A stretch of 64,000 nucleotides of DNA from RGIG8775 sp045537235 (GTDB lineage Bacteria > Bacillota > Clostridia > Oscillospirales > CAG-272), in contig JAZSPB010000033.1 of assembly GCA_045537235.1 (NCBI GenBank), positions 1 to 64,000 on the forward strand, read 5' to 3'. The notes beneath the pieces were generated by a model, which did no database searches, was not told where the DNA came from, and was given only the letters and a program-made list of their open reading frames with translations. The stretch's first letter is position 1, and the number at the start of each line of letters is the position of its first letter. Below, one piece after another: positions 52,829 through 62,291 of the stretch. The position numbers were made by a program, and so were the translations under genes.

Positions 52829-53764
52829 TCAAAGATTTTCAGAAACAAAACGATCCGCGTTTTTAAAGAACAGCTTTTCAATCTGCTCATTGCTGTAATT
52901 GAGTCTTGCCAACGCATCGGCAATCTGAATGAGATCGGAGGGATGATGGATCTCTACGGGCATTTCCGCTCCGTCGAAATCGCTTCCGAAGGTTACGGTA
53001 TTTTCACCGCCCAAAGACAGATAATGCTCAATATGGGCGATGATATCGGATATATGTGCCTCTCTGCGGTCGCAAAGATGGTCTCGGTAAAGGCAGACAC
53101 CAACCAGACCGCCACTGTTTTTGACCGCTTCAAACTGGTTGTCGCGCAGATTTCTGGTGTGCGATCTAACCGCGTGAGAGGCCGAATGGGTGGCGATGAC
53201 AGGCTTGCCGTGCTTTTGCGCGATCGTGAAGATATCCTCCGCGGTCTGCTCCGATGCGTGGGAAATGTCGGGAACGATTCCCAAGGAAAAACAGTCTTCT
53301 ACCGTCTGTTTTCCAAATTCGGTAAGTCCTAAAGAGGTATCGTGTGCACCTCCGATACAGCTTTCACCGCCCCAAACAGGGGTCAGAAACCTCACACCTC
53401 TTGCATACAATACGCGCAGACGGTCGCGAACACCGTTAAGCAATCGCGCATCCTCCACGGCAAGAAAAAATTTGAAGGAGGTATCTGCGGCTCCGTATCC
53501 TTGTGCATTTCGGACAAAGGTCGCGCGGTCGCAGAAAAGCTCAAATTGAGTCATAAGGTAGTCGGCCGTTTTATGAAAGTTGCGAAATGCCGACTCGTCG
53601 TCAAATACCCGATTGGAGTAGATGGCCATGACCTGCGTATATTCCGCAAAGGCTTCGGCTCCGGCGAGCGAAACGTGGTGCGGATTTTGGTCAAGGGATG
53701 TTCCGTTTCGATACAACTCCGATGGGGTATCGCAGTGAAGATCAAATAACTTTAATGTTTTCAT
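52829..53764 (-). CDS. membrane dipeptidase family M19 (renal dipeptidase-like)
   Basis: A 311-residue zinc dipeptidase of family M19. LFDLHCDTP gives the first H-x-D pair, FFLAVEDA the bridging Glu, THSASHAVRSHTRNLRD the later histidines and specificity loop, and TFGSDFDGAE the final metal Asp. It cleaves dipeptides, often with D-residues at the C-terminal side. ATG 53764 follows GGGAG; an upstream in-frame ATG overlaps yraN. No signal peptide, so cytoplasmic here. Confidence 0.88.
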   Translation of the reverse strand: MKTLKLFDLHCDTPSELYRNGTSLDQNPHHVSLAGAEAFAEYTQVMAIYSNRVFDDESAFRNFHKTADYLMTQFELFCDRATFVRNAQGYGAADTSFKFFLAVEDARLLNGVRDRLRVLYARGVRFLTPVWGGESCIGGAHDTSLGLTEFGKQTVEDCFSLGIVPDISHASEQTAEDIFTIAQKHGKPVIATHSASHAVRSHTRNLRDNQFEAVKNSGGLVGVCLYRDHLCDRREAHISDIIAHIEHYLSLGGENTVTFGSDFDGAEMPVEIHHPSDLIQIADALARLNYSNEQIEKLFFKNADRFVSENL

Positions 53765-53777
53765 AAGAAAGCTCCCA

Positions 53778-54191
53778 TCAATTGCGAAATGCATCGTAAA
53801 GATGTTCAATTTTGCGCACCTCGGGAGTCAGCGTGAAAGCCGTCTGCCCAAGATACACTTCTATCACGTCAAAACGAGGCATTTTGTCGGTTTCGTTCAA
53901 TGCAAGATATTCACGCGCGGCTTCGACCGTTCGCCGCCGCTTGGCACGGGTGACGGCTGTCGCGGGAGTTCCGTAGTCGTATTCGTAGGTACGAGCGGAA
54001 TTTCTGGTTTTGACTTCCACAAAAACAAGGTCATTTTTGTCTTCGGCAATGATGTCGATCTCATTGCGTCCGGCGCGGAAGTTTCTGGTGATGATACGGT
54101 AACCTTTCTTTTCGAGAAATTCCGTTGCCACATCCTCACCGTATCGACCGATCTCGGTGGTGGTAGGTCTGTTTTGCTTGAAGGTAATCAT
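53778..54191 (-). CDS. yraN: UPF0102 (YraN) endonuclease-like protein
   Basis: A 137-residue protein of the UPF0102 family, a restriction-endonuclease-like fold linked with Holliday-junction or DNA processing. GRYGEDVATEFLEKKGYRI and NEIDIIAEDKNDLVFVEVKTR (E-x-D...E-x-K core) are present. Overlaps the rnhB stop by four bases, the common rnhB-yraN arrangement. Confidence 0.92.
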   Translation of the reverse strand: MITFKQNRPTTTEIGRYGEDVATEFLEKKGYRIITRNFRAGRNEIDIIAEDKNDLVFVEVKTRNSARTYEYDYGTPATAVTRAKRRRTVEAAREYLALNETDKMPRFDVIEVYLGQTAFTLTPEVRKIEHLYDAFRN

Positions 54192-54793
54192 TTTTCCTCG
54201 TTAAGAAAACGGATGAATTTTGTTCGATGGATGGGGGTGGGACCGAATTGACGCAAGGCATCCATGTGTTGCTTAGAACCGTAGCCTTTATTCTTGGCGA
54301 TGCCGTACATAGGATACATGGCATCCAGTTCCACACACATACGGTCTCGAGTCACTTTGGCGAGGATCGAGGCTGCGGCGATGCTGGGAGACAGTGCGTC
54401 TCCATGGATCACGGCGCGAGAGGGGAGAGGAAAGTCTCGGTTAACATTGCCGTCGATCAGCGCAAAGTCGGGTCTCACGGAAAGCCCCTCAATGGCGCGA
54501 CGCATGGCAAGCAACGTGGCTTCCAAAATGTTGAGTTGATTGATCTCTTCCACACCGGCTTGTGCGACAGAACAGCAGATCGCCTTTTCCAAAATAATAT
54601 CGAAAAGCGCCTCGCGTTTTTTCTCGGTCAGTTTTTTTGAGTCATTGAGCCCTTCGATCTCGCAATCTACGGGCAGGATACAGGCGGCGGCTACGACAGG
54701 TCCGCACAAAGGACCGCGCCCTGCCTCGTCTACGCCGCAAACAAGGGGATACCCGTCAGCCGCGCAGGCTTTTTCCAGATCAAACGCCAGCAT
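54188..54793 (-). CDS. rnhB: ribonuclease HII
   Basis: A 201-residue RNase HII that removes ribonucleotides from DNA. Catalytic acidic residues are seen in VCGVDEAGRGPLCGPVVAA (DE near residues 18-19), IDGN (about 121) and ASILAKVTRD (Asp). The start at 54793 (GGAGG nine bases before) lies within the 3' end of rbgA, overlapping by 14 bases. A longer frame inside rbgA is out of context. Confidence 0.94.
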   Translation of the reverse strand: MLAFDLEKACAADGYPLVCGVDEAGRGPLCGPVVAAACILPVDCEIEGLNDSKKLTEKKREALFDIILEKAICCSVAQAGVEEINQLNILEATLLAMRRAIEGLSVRPDFALIDGNVNRDFPLPSRAVIHGDALSPSIAAASILAKVTRDRMCVELDAMYPMYGIAKNKGYGSKQHMDALRQFGPTPIHRTKFIRFLNEEK

Positions 54794-55682
54794 TCTCGCC
54801 GTCCTCCTCTTTGGTTTTAAATACACCGTCCAGTGTAACGCGTCCGATCTTGGCAGCGCGCAACTCATCCAAAAGCATATTGGCGGTACGTTCGGTGTTG
54901 ATCTCGCCGCCGGAAATGAGGAAGCCGCGCTTGCGACCAATGGCTTCAAACAATTCGTAGTCGGTGAGATCCGCATAGGTTTCGGGCGCTCCCAGCTTGT
55001 AACGGGTCGAGAGCAAATCGGGGTACAGTGTACGCAAGCGACCGCACAAAACCGTAGCGATTTCCTCCACGTCCACCACAGCATCTTTGATGGCACCTGT
55101 GATGGCGAGGTTTTCACCCACCTTGCGGTCGTCAAATTTCGGCCAAAGAATACCGGGCATATCCATCAGATCAAGACCGATGCTTGTAGCAAACCATTGT
55201 TTGTCGAGCGTAACACCCGGGCGGTTCTCCACCTTGGCTTTGCGATTGCCTGCGATACGATTGATGAGTGAGGATTTTCCTACATTGGGTATGCCGAGCA
55301 CCATGGCTTTTAACTTGCGCCCTGTCATCCCCTTGGACTCGTATCTTTCCAGCTTTTCATGCAAAATGGTGCGAATGGCGGGGGATATTTGACCGATGCC
55401 CTCACCGGTGATGCAGTCGGTGGGAATACAAACGGTATTTTGATCGGAAAACTTGGCACACCAGAACTTGGTTTCGCGAGGGTCGGCAAGGGTAGCTTTA
55501 TTCAGAAGAACAATGCGAGGTTTGCCGGCGCAAAGTCGGTTGATCTCGGGATTGCGTGAACTGTAAGGAATGCGTGCGTCAAGGATTTCGATAACGATAT
55601 CTACGTTTTTGAGATTCTCGGTGATCAGGCGTCGGGTTTTCGCCATGTGACCGGGGAACCATTGGATGATCTCGGAAGGCAT
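54780..55682 (-). CDS. rbgA: ribosome biogenesis GTPase RbgA (YlqF)
   Basis: A 300-residue circularly permuted GTPase for 50S assembly. Order of motifs: IQWFPGHMAKTRR at the N-terminus, G4 region LLNKATLADP (about 59-68), G1 GIPNVGKSSLIN (about 129-140), G2 RPGVT, G3 DMPG. The G4 motif normally reads NKxD; here it is NKAT, losing the Asp that gives guanine specificity. C-terminal ANTAR-like helical domain follows. Third in the operon after apgM-like and lepB genes. Confidence 0.92.
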   Translation of the reverse strand: MPSEIIQWFPGHMAKTRRLITENLKNVDIVIEILDARIPYSSRNPEINRLCAGKPRIVLLNKATLADPRETKFWCAKFSDQNTVCIPTDCITGEGIGQISPAIRTILHEKLERYESKGMTGRKLKAMVLGIPNVGKSSLINRIAGNRKAKVENRPGVTLDKQWFATSIGLDLMDMPGILWPKFDDRKVGENLAITGAIKDAVVDVEEIATVLCGRLRTLYPDLLSTRYKLGAPETYADLTDYELFEAIGRKRGFLISGGEINTERTANMLLDELRAAKIGRVTLDGVFKTKEEDGENAGV

Positions 55683-55707
55683 GAAGTTCTCCTTTTCGTG
55701 GTTTTTG

Positions 55708-56316
55708 TCAATTGACGGTGCCGAAACGGTCGAAGGGCGTGATCCTCAGAAGGACCTTGCCTATCACGCGTCGAACATCAACGAACCCCACACTGGAAGC
55801 GCGGCTGTCAGTTGAGTTATTGCGATTGTCACCCAACACGAAAATGTGTCCTTCCGGCACCTCAAACACCTCACCGAGGTTGTGAAAGTTATCCTCGATA
55901 ATGCCACTGTCAAGATAAGCATATTGGCTTTCATCCAAACGGTCGCTTTCCTCAAAGATCGCATCGTCAGATACATACACGCCGTTGCTCGTCACCTTGA
56001 CAAACTGACCCTCGGTGGCAATAATGCGTTTGACAAACAGCTTGTTGTGGTCGGGAATATTCTCATTGGTTTGGTGAAATACAATGATGTCGCCTGCGGT
56101 CGGTGTGTAAAAAAAGTTGGTGGTAAGAAGCCTTTCGCCGTTGGACAGCGTTTTTTCCATGGAGCGACCGTCGACCAAGCATAGACGAAGGGTGAAGGTG
56201 AAGATAACGAACACGATGCAAACCGCGATGACAAACAACTCTAAAAAGTCGTAAATCGAGTGGATCAGTGGCTCTTTTTTTGTTTTTTGATTTTCGGCTT
56301 GGTTGGTATTCATCAT
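55708..56316 (-). CDS. lepB: signal peptidase I
   Basis: A 202-residue type I signal peptidase anchored by one N-terminal membrane helix (about 25-48: LELFVIAVCIVFVIFTF). The Ser/Lys dyad is in DGRSMEKTL (about 55) and LFVKRIIA (about 98), with box E GDNRNNSTDSR (about 166). AGAGG precedes two ATG codons at 56316 and 56313; either may be used. Adjacent to rbgA and rnhB, a frequent Bacillota order. Confidence 0.94.
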   Translation of the reverse strand: MMNTNQAENQKTKKEPLIHSIYDFLELFVIAVCIVFVIFTFTLRLCLVDGRSMEKTLSNGERLLTTNFFYTPTAGDIIVFHQTNENIPDHNKLFVKRIIATEGQFVKVTSNGVYVSDDAIFEESDRLDESQYAYLDSGIIEDNFHNLGEVFEVPEGHIFVLGDNRNNSTDSRASSVGFVDVRRVIGKVLLRITPFDRFGTVN

Positions 56317-56326
56317 AAAACCTCTT

Positions 56327-57538
56327 TTACTTTTCAATCAGATGATCCATCAGCGTGTAGCCGCAAGGAATGTAGTTGCCCTTGGCGGCTGCGGAATCTT
56401 CGGTAAAGCAATCCACGCCGTCCTCAATCCTGTCGGAAGCATAGATCAAGAAGGGAACGGGTTCGATGGAGTGGGTGCGGATACGAATGGGGGTGGGGTG
56501 GTCGGGAAGCACCATGATTCGGAAAGGCTCGTCGGTGCTCTCCAAATAATCGTAAATGGGGCGAAGGATCTTTTGGTCGATCAACTCCACCGAGAGCACT
56601 TTGTTCTCCAATTCCGCGCGGTGTCCGCACTCGTCGGGAGCTTCCACATGGACATATACATAGTCGTAACCGTCGCGGAAGGCATTGATAGCGGCTTCGG
56701 CTTTTCCTTCATAATTGGTGTGGACATTACCTGTAGCGCCCTCTACATCAAAGGATCTCATACCTGCACAGATGCCGATTCCCTTAATAAGGTCGACAGC
56801 CGAGATGACCGCACCGCGAAGACCCCATTTGTCGCTGAAGGAGGGAAGCTGGGGCTTTTTACCGGGGCTCCACAGCCAAATGGAATTGGCGGGCTTGAGA
56901 CCGCGAGCACGTCTTGCCTCGTTGACGGGGTGGTGATCGAGGATATCAAAGCTGGCGCGCATGAGATCGTAAAACTCTTTGCCGCCATCCTCCTCGCGAG
57001 GAAGATATTCACCGATGCGCTTGCCGAGAATATCGTGGGGGCGCATGAAGTTGTATTTGTCGTTTCCGTCCTGCCAAAGGATACAATGGCGGTAGCTGAC
57101 ACCCGTGTAGAATTTACGGTATTCGGTGCCCAGTTTTTCGTCCAAGGCTTTGATCAGTATGTCAGCCTCCTCGGTGGTGATCTCGTCGGCGCTGTGGTCG
57201 AGAATGATCTTATCGTCATACTCACCTTCCTCGGAGAGTGTGACGATGTTGCAGCGGTAAGCCGTATCGCGGGGAGACATTTCCAGCCCCATGCTCATGG
57301 CTTCCAGGGGGGAACGACCTTTGGAGTAGATCTTGGGATCAAAGGAAAGGATGGCCATGTTTGCCGTGTCACTTTCGGGAACCATACCTTCGGGCACATT
57401 GGAAACCGTACCGACAAAGGCTTCACGAGCCAGTGCATCCATGCAGGGCTTATGTGCCTTTTGCATAGGGGTCATGCCGCCAAGAGCGTCGATTTTTTCG
57501 TCTGCCATACCGTCGGGAATAACAACCAGATATTTCAT
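56327..57538 (-). CDS. ApgM-family phosphoglycerate mutase-like protein, proposed homoserine kinase
   Basis: A 403-residue metalloenzyme of the alkaline-phosphatase superfamily, cofactor-independent phosphoglycerate mutase (archaeal ApgM) group. VVIPDGMADEKIDALGG and VPEGMVPESDTANMAILSFD (nucleophile Ser), HVEAPDECGHR and VLPDHPTPI give the metal ligands. A bacterial subgroup is annotated as proposed homoserine kinase on gene-context grounds, and here the same operon ends in thrC, which fits that role better than glycolysis. First gene behind a consensus promoter. Distinction between the two reactions is not possible by eye. Confidence 0.85.
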   Translation of the reverse strand: MKYLVVIPDGMADEKIDALGGMTPMQKAHKPCMDALAREAFVGTVSNVPEGMVPESDTANMAILSFDPKIYSKGRSPLEAMSMGLEMSPRDTAYRCNIVTLSEEGEYDDKIILDHSADEITTEEADILIKALDEKLGTEYRKFYTGVSYRHCILWQDGNDKYNFMRPHDILGKRIGEYLPREEDGGKEFYDLMRASFDILDHHPVNEARRARGLKPANSIWLWSPGKKPQLPSFSDKWGLRGAVISAVDLIKGIGICAGMRSFDVEGATGNVHTNYEGKAEAAINAFRDGYDYVYVHVEAPDECGHRAELENKVLSVELIDQKILRPIYDYLESTDEPFRIMVLPDHPTPIRIRTHSIEPVPFLIYASDRIEDGVDCFTEDSAAAKGNYIPCGYTLMDHLIEK

Positions 57539-57579
57539 AGGAGATCCTTCTTTCCGTTAATTATAAAAATTCAAATTAT

Positions 57580-57608
57580 ATTATATCACAAAATGTTGTT
57601 TTGTTCAA
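57580..57608 (-). promoter_or_regulatory. promoter of the apgM-like ... thrC operon
   Basis: On the minus strand: TTGAAC (57608-57603), 17 bp, TATAAT (57585-57580). The gap 57609-58248 is AT-rich and apart from the repeat below shows no gene. Confidence 0.8.
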
Positions 57609-58058
57609 TAGGCTAATTTCATAATTAAAGACAAAATATCGATTACGCCGACGGGAGAATTTAGGTAAAAGTGAAAAAAGAGAGAAGCGAAGAAGGACAG
57701 AGGAAAATTTGCATCTGAATTTTGAAAAATGTTTGAAAATCCGCAGTTTTTCGCGAAAGCAAAGATCTATAAAAAACGCAGCAGGTTTTCGAATGACAAA
57801 GTGCACAAAATCGACGTATATATGATCAATTTCGGGCGATGAGAATTGGGCATTGTTCACAAAATGCAATTTTGGATATTGATTTTTTTGTGATTTTGTT
57901 ATATGATGTTATTATAAAAAGCTATGTCATATTAAATGAATTTTTGTTGGACATTTATTTCCATTTTGATTTTTCATGCTATTTAATGTGTTTGAATTCA
58001 AATTTGTCGGTGAGCTTGAAATGGCTACGCACAAACCAAAACACATCACTAATCCCGT

Positions 58059-58127
58059 GGGGGCGAACAGTGTTCGTCCGTTTGTAGAGACTTTATTGTT
58101 TATGACCGGCGAACACAATTCGCCCCT
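58059..58127. repeat. palindromic interspersed repeat, family C
   Basis: A 69-bp element with terminal pair GGGGCGAA (58060-58067)/TTCGCCCC (58119-58126), inner palindrome CGAACAGTGTTCG (58064-58076) and GGCGAA-CACAA-TTCGCC (58108-58124). Such units recur in many Clostridia intergenic regions; only one full copy is in this window. Confidence 0.6.
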
Positions 58128-58248
58128 GCGGAGTTTGGACGGCGTGATTAACAATTCGATAAATCCAAATTTGCCGAAAATCAACCGTTTGATGTGACAG
58201 CGCGTTATAAAATAACAGTGGGGAGCTCCCGCTAAAAAGGAGGAAATT

Positions 58249-61200
58249 ATGAAATTAACAAAATCTGCGGTGGTATTTCTGTTGGCTGCACTGCTGACCG
58301 CGACAAGCTTGCCTCTCGGTGCTTTTGCGGCTGCACCAAAAGCAGACAATCTGTCGTATACCTCGGAGTTATATTCCGATGCCACTCTGAACGGCTACAA
58401 GCAGTATGAAACCATGTGGGAGGATAAGACATATCTCCACAGCGAGGCTAAGATCACGGTTTATTTCGATCGTCAAAACGAAACGAAACAGCGTGATATC
58501 ATATTCTATGTCATCAACTGGAACGGTGAGAGGATCGGTACGGAAAGTGACATAAGCATTGTGACCGATTATATCAGGGCGGATGCATCCATAGAATCGG
58601 GTAACCGCGCTGCAGTTATAGTGGTGGATTTCGGAGGCAATCCCAATGCCGTAGCCAATACCATAGAGAAGAGCTTGGCAGCCCTTCGTTCCGATCTGGT
58701 GGGCAACCAAAAGCTTACCGTGTGGAAGGATCCTTCGGCGGCAAGCAAGACCGAGACGACCGTTGCCGTTCATTCGGGCTATGTGTATTTCCTCCCCGCA
58801 GGCTACCGTGTAGAGAGGGATATTTTGTACTTTGAAAGTGACAAGCATGGCGCATTGGGTACCCTTGATCGAGTAATGAAAGCATGGAACGATTACATCG
58901 CCGGTGAAAAGAAGATCAAGTATGCTTATCATACGGGCGATGCTTCTTGCTCGTGCGGTCATGCGGCCGATGCCGAATGTATTGCCGGTGCGCCGCAGAT
59001 CGATAAGAACGGCAATGTGGTTCCTCATGCGGAGCAATATGCGCCTACTGTCTCTCGTGTGGAGGATTGCCGAAAGTCTGACGGTTCTCCCATGAGCTAT
59101 AAGAACCGACTGGATATTATCTATCCCTCGGGTGCCAAGGTGGAGACACCTGTATACAGCATGGCGGCGACCCATTCTCCCAGAACCAATAATGTAGGTA
59201 ACACAGAAAGCCGATCGCATTTGGTTGGCTTTACCTTCAGCGGCTATACTACGGCAGTTTTTGACTATGTGTATGTTCCCATGGCACGCGACGATCATTA
59301 CTATTATATCGCTCCCTACGGAACGCACGGTCAGAATGCTGCCAAATCGTCCCGTGCGGCGATGCGTTGTATTCGCTATTATGCCGAGGAATTCGGTTAC
59401 AGCAGTGAATTGATCGGTGTGGCGGGTATCTCCAAGGGTACCCCTGCGGCGGCGGTGCTTTCCACGGTTGATAATAAGTATGTCAAGGAACAATCTACCT
59501 TCAAGGTTGTTGTCGGTGGGAAAGAAGTTGTCAATGACGGTCTGTATTTCGAAGGCGATGTGATCGACGAAAAGGGAAATGTTATTGAAGCTACCGTTCA
59601 GCCCTATTTGACCTACGAGCAAGGCTATGACGGCACATATCGGAGTACGGATAGGGAGATCAGCAGTGAAGTCAAAGTGGCTTACTGTGCGGCCGGTGAC
59701 GGTATCAACTGGGTATATAACAGTGCCAATCCGTCGATCCAGCTTGGAGGAAAAAGAGAGGACGGAACCACAACTCAGCACGTTCCCATGGTTCTTTCCT
59801 GCGGTTATTTCGATCAGTATAAATGTTGGGATCACTGGGACGATATTCAGGCCAGATTCGAAGAATATGCGACGAATCCCTTCCTGAATATCAGCATGGA
59901 GGATCAAGGTCACACCTATCCCTTTACCATAGATCCTCTTCGCAATTATGATCGCTATGTGGCCTATTTCAATTTCTTCCACCGCTATTTGAAGCCCGAA
60001 GACTACAATCCTGCCGCTGCGTGGATCCTTCCCGTGGATGAAGCGGAGGAAGTTTCGGTCAACGAGGCTATTGAGATCAAGTTTACGGCTTCCATGGATT
60101 TGGAAAGTGTAAAGAACAATGTTAAGGTAGTCAACACCAAGACCGGTAAGGCGGTGAGCGGTGAGTGGACTGCAACCGATGTCAACACACGGTTTATCTT
60201 TACCCATTCAGGCTTGGATGCGGGCAGTGAATACCGCATAGAGATTCCCACCACTACAAAGGATGATAAGGGAACTTCGTTCGCTACAGCTGTTACCAAG
60301 ACATTTAAGACCGAGGGCGATGTTTCGATCCGTCCTCTTGCCGATACCTATGTTTCCGCGGCGGCTCCCGATTCCGTGTTCGGCACGGAAAAGACCTTGG
60401 TTGCAGGAAATAAAGGGGATGCGGAAAAATTTGTGTTTGCTACCTTTTCCACAGAAGGTCTTCGCAATGCCGGCGATGTTTTACTCCGCTTGGTGGCAAA
60501 TAAGAAGCAGACGGTAAAGATCTATGCGATCGATGGTTATACGGTAAAGGAAGATACTCTTTGCTATACCAATATGCCGAGTCTTGCCGACAAGGCGGTC
60601 TTGCTTGGCGAATATTCTTTGGAAGTCGGTGAGAATCAGATCAAACTGTTTGAGCTTGCCGAGGCGGCGAAGCATTCGCGCGTTACCCTTGTGATCGCAG
60701 GAAAGGGAACCGGTACATTGGAGGGCACCTTTGCTTCTCGAGAGGATGACAAGAATGCACCGATTACACTGGTCACAGAGACGGTTGAGCCCGGCAAGAC
60801 CATTGCCGACACCTATGTTTCTTCCGCACAGCCCGACACGGTTTTCGGTAAAGAAAAGATACTTAAACTGGATAGCGTAGGCGGCGTGGAAAATATTGTT
60901 TTTGCTTCTTATCTTCAAAGCAGTATCAATAAAGCAACGTCCATCGAACTGTCGATTCCTTCTGTCGGTAAGGTTCAGCAAGAGGTTTTGGTATATCTTC
61001 TTGACGGCTATGCGGTAGATGAAGAGCATCTTTGCTATTCCAATATGCCTGATTTCGAGAAGAACGGCACTTTGGTCGGCGAGTACGTGTTTGGCTCGGA
61101 TGCCAAGATCGATGTGACCGCTCTTGCCGATCTTGTCAAGTCCTCTCGCTTTACGCTGGTGTTGAAGGCGAAACCGGTAATGGCTCACAATTATACTCTT

Positions 61201-62043
61201 GATTTTGAGTCGTTTGTATCGGGCGATAGCCTTGCCAGTTACAACTCGGCAAGTTCTTCCGAGGCCAACAATGACCACTGCTATTCTACAAGTTATCTGT
61301 TCCGCGAGGGCGGAGCAATCCCGAAATTCAAGGTCGCATACGATCCCGCAGCACCGACCAATCTGACGGCGACTTGTACAGCGACACAGACTTATAACCG
61401 TATGAAGTTTTACAACACTCTCAGCCGTGCGGCTCTTACCGATGCCGATGTGGGAAGAAGCTTCCGCGTGACACTGTGGGCAATGGCTACCACCGATGCC
61501 AAGATGACCTACGGTATGATGCAGGCAAGCGGTGACTATGCTTCCAAGTACTATAGCCCCTCAGGTACCAAGACCGTGACCCTTCCCGCCAACAAATGGG
61601 AGGAGCTTGTATACGATGTTACGATTTCCGAGGAAATGGCTAAGGGGCAGATCGGAATGTTTACCGTCCAGTTGGGAACGGTCGGTGCGCAGTATTATTT
61701 CGATGATTTTACGGTTGTGGAACTGGATGAGAACGGAAATGAGATCCCCTCTCCCAAAATGGAATTGGCATCCTCGGAAAGCCGGTCTGCCGAACAGGTT
61801 TGGCTGGATGCGGAAGGTGTCGTTGTAGAGATTCCCGAGGAAGATCCCGAGGAATCTGAATCGGAGAATATTGTGACCGATGAGTCCGACTCCGACGAGA
61901 CTGACCCCGATGAGACAGAGCCTGTAGATTCACCCAAACCCTCGAATCCCGCAGGTTGGTTGATCCCTGTCATTGTCGGTGCGGTAATTGCCGTCGGTGC
62001 GGGTGTCGCCTTGGTTTTGAAAAAAATAAAGGGCAAAAAGTAA
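58249..62043 (+). CDS. large cell-surface esterase-like protein with Ig-like, DNRLRE/CBM96-like and CBM domains
   Basis: A 1264-residue membrane-anchored surface protein. Signal peptide (1-28, ending GAFAAAP); alpha/beta-hydrolase-type domain to about 585 with nucleophile motif GISKG (Ser395) and downstream DQGHTYPF for the His; Big_5-like bacterial Ig domain about 588-690; two tandem DNRLRE-like beta domains about 694-845 and 848-980, both opening ADTYVS-x-PD-VFG; a jelly-roll CBM about 981-1190 (HNYTLDFESF, ending AQYYFDDFTVVEL); Glu/Asp/Ser/Pro linker; C-terminal membrane helix (about 1236-1258) and KKIKGKK. Likely de-esterifies decorated polysaccharide at the cell surface. AAGGAGG before ATG. 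Monocistronic. Confidence 0.8.
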   Translation: MKLTKSAVVFLLAALLTATSLPLGAFAAAPKADNLSYTSELYSDATLNGYKQYETMWEDKTYLHSEAKITVYFDRQNETKQRDIIFYVINWNGERIGTESDISIVTDYIRADASIESGNRAAVIVVDFGGNPNAVANTIEKSLAALRSDLVGNQKLTVWKDPSAASKTETTVAVHSGYVYFLPAGYRVERDILYFESDKHGALGTLDRVMKAWNDYIAGEKKIKYAYHTGDASCSCGHAADAECIAGAPQIDKNGNVVPHAEQYAPTVSRVEDCRKSDGSPMSYKNRLDIIYPSGAKVETPVYSMAATHSPRTNNVGNTESRSHLVGFTFSGYTTAVFDYVYVPMARDDHYYYIAPYGTHGQNAAKSSRAAMRCIRYYAEEFGYSSELIGVAGISKGTPAAAVLSTVDNKYVKEQSTFKVVVGGKEVVNDGLYFEGDVIDEKGNVIEATVQPYLTYEQGYDGTYRSTDREISSEVKVAYCAAGDGINWVYNSANPSIQLGGKREDGTTTQHVPMVLSCGYFDQYKCWDHWDDIQARFEEYATNPFLNISMEDQGHTYPFTIDPLRNYDRYVAYFNFFHRYLKPEDYNPAAAWILPVDEAEEVSVNEAIEIKFTASMDLESVKNNVKVVNTKTGKAVSGEWTATDVNTRFIFTHSGLDAGSEYRIEIPTTTKDDKGTSFATAVTKTFKTEGDVSIRPLADTYVSAAAPDSVFGTEKTLVAGNKGDAEKFVFATFSTEGLRNAGDVLLRLVANKKQTVKIYAIDGYTVKEDTLCYTNMPSLADKAVLLGEYSLEVGENQIKLFELAEAAKHSRVTLVIAGKGTGTLEGTFASREDDKNAPITLVTETVEPGKTIADTYVSSAQPDTVFGKEKILKLDSVGGVENIVFASYLQSSINKATSIELSIPSVGKVQQEVLVYLLDGYAVDEEHLCYSNMPDFEKNGTLVGEYVFGSDAKIDVTALADLVKSSRFTLVLKAKPVMAHNYTLDFESFVSGDSLASYNSASSSEANNDHCYSTSYLFREGGAIPKFKVAYDPAAPTNLTATCTATQTYNRMKFYNTLSRAALTDADVGRSFRVTLWAMATTDAKMTYGMMQASGDYASKYYSPSGTKTVTLPANKWEELVYDVTISEEMAKGQIGMFTVQLGTVGAQYYFDDFTVVELDENGNEIPSPKMELASSESRSAEQVWLDAEGVVVEIPEEDPEESESENIVTDESDSDETDPDETEPVDSPKPSNPAGWLIPVIVGAVIAVGAGVALVLKKIKGKK

Positions 62044-62075
62044 AAAGCTGTTAAATAAAAATTGTTAGAATAAGC

Positions 62076-62113
62076 ACCGCCCACCGTTTGTTGATTGACG
62101 GCGGGCGGTTCTT
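62076..62113 (+). terminator. terminator of the surface-esterase gene
   Basis: ACCGCCCACCGT (62076-62087) and ACGGCGGGCGGT (62098-62109), one mismatch, then TCTTCT. Confidence 0.7.
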
Positions 62114-62223
62114 CTGTGATGAGACAGAAAATGTAAACACTTTTTTATTATCACTTTCTTATTATCCATGAAAGATACTTTTTTCAAAACGCGGATTTTT
62201 GACATTTTCCGTTTGTATCAAAA

Positions 62224-62270
62224 CCCCCGACAGCCTTTTAAAGAGCGACTGTCGGGGGGCATAATTTTTT
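62224..62270. terminator. terminator hairpin before the convergent desulfidase gene
   Basis: CCCCCGACAG (62224-62233) and CTGTCGGGGG (62249-62258), then ATAATTTTTT. Its arms resemble those of the terminator at 1205-1246. Confidence 0.8.
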
Positions 62271-62291
62271 GGAGTTGGAGACGGTGAGGGG

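Noticed and set aside
57927..58385. A 152-residue minus-strand frame upstream of the surface esterase
   Set aside because: Much of it is translation of the family C palindromic repeat and of the antisense signal-peptide region; no ribosome site.
58369..60207. A 612-residue frame antisense to the surface esterase
   Set aside because: Shadow of a gene with clear signal peptide, ribosome site and anchor on the plus strand.
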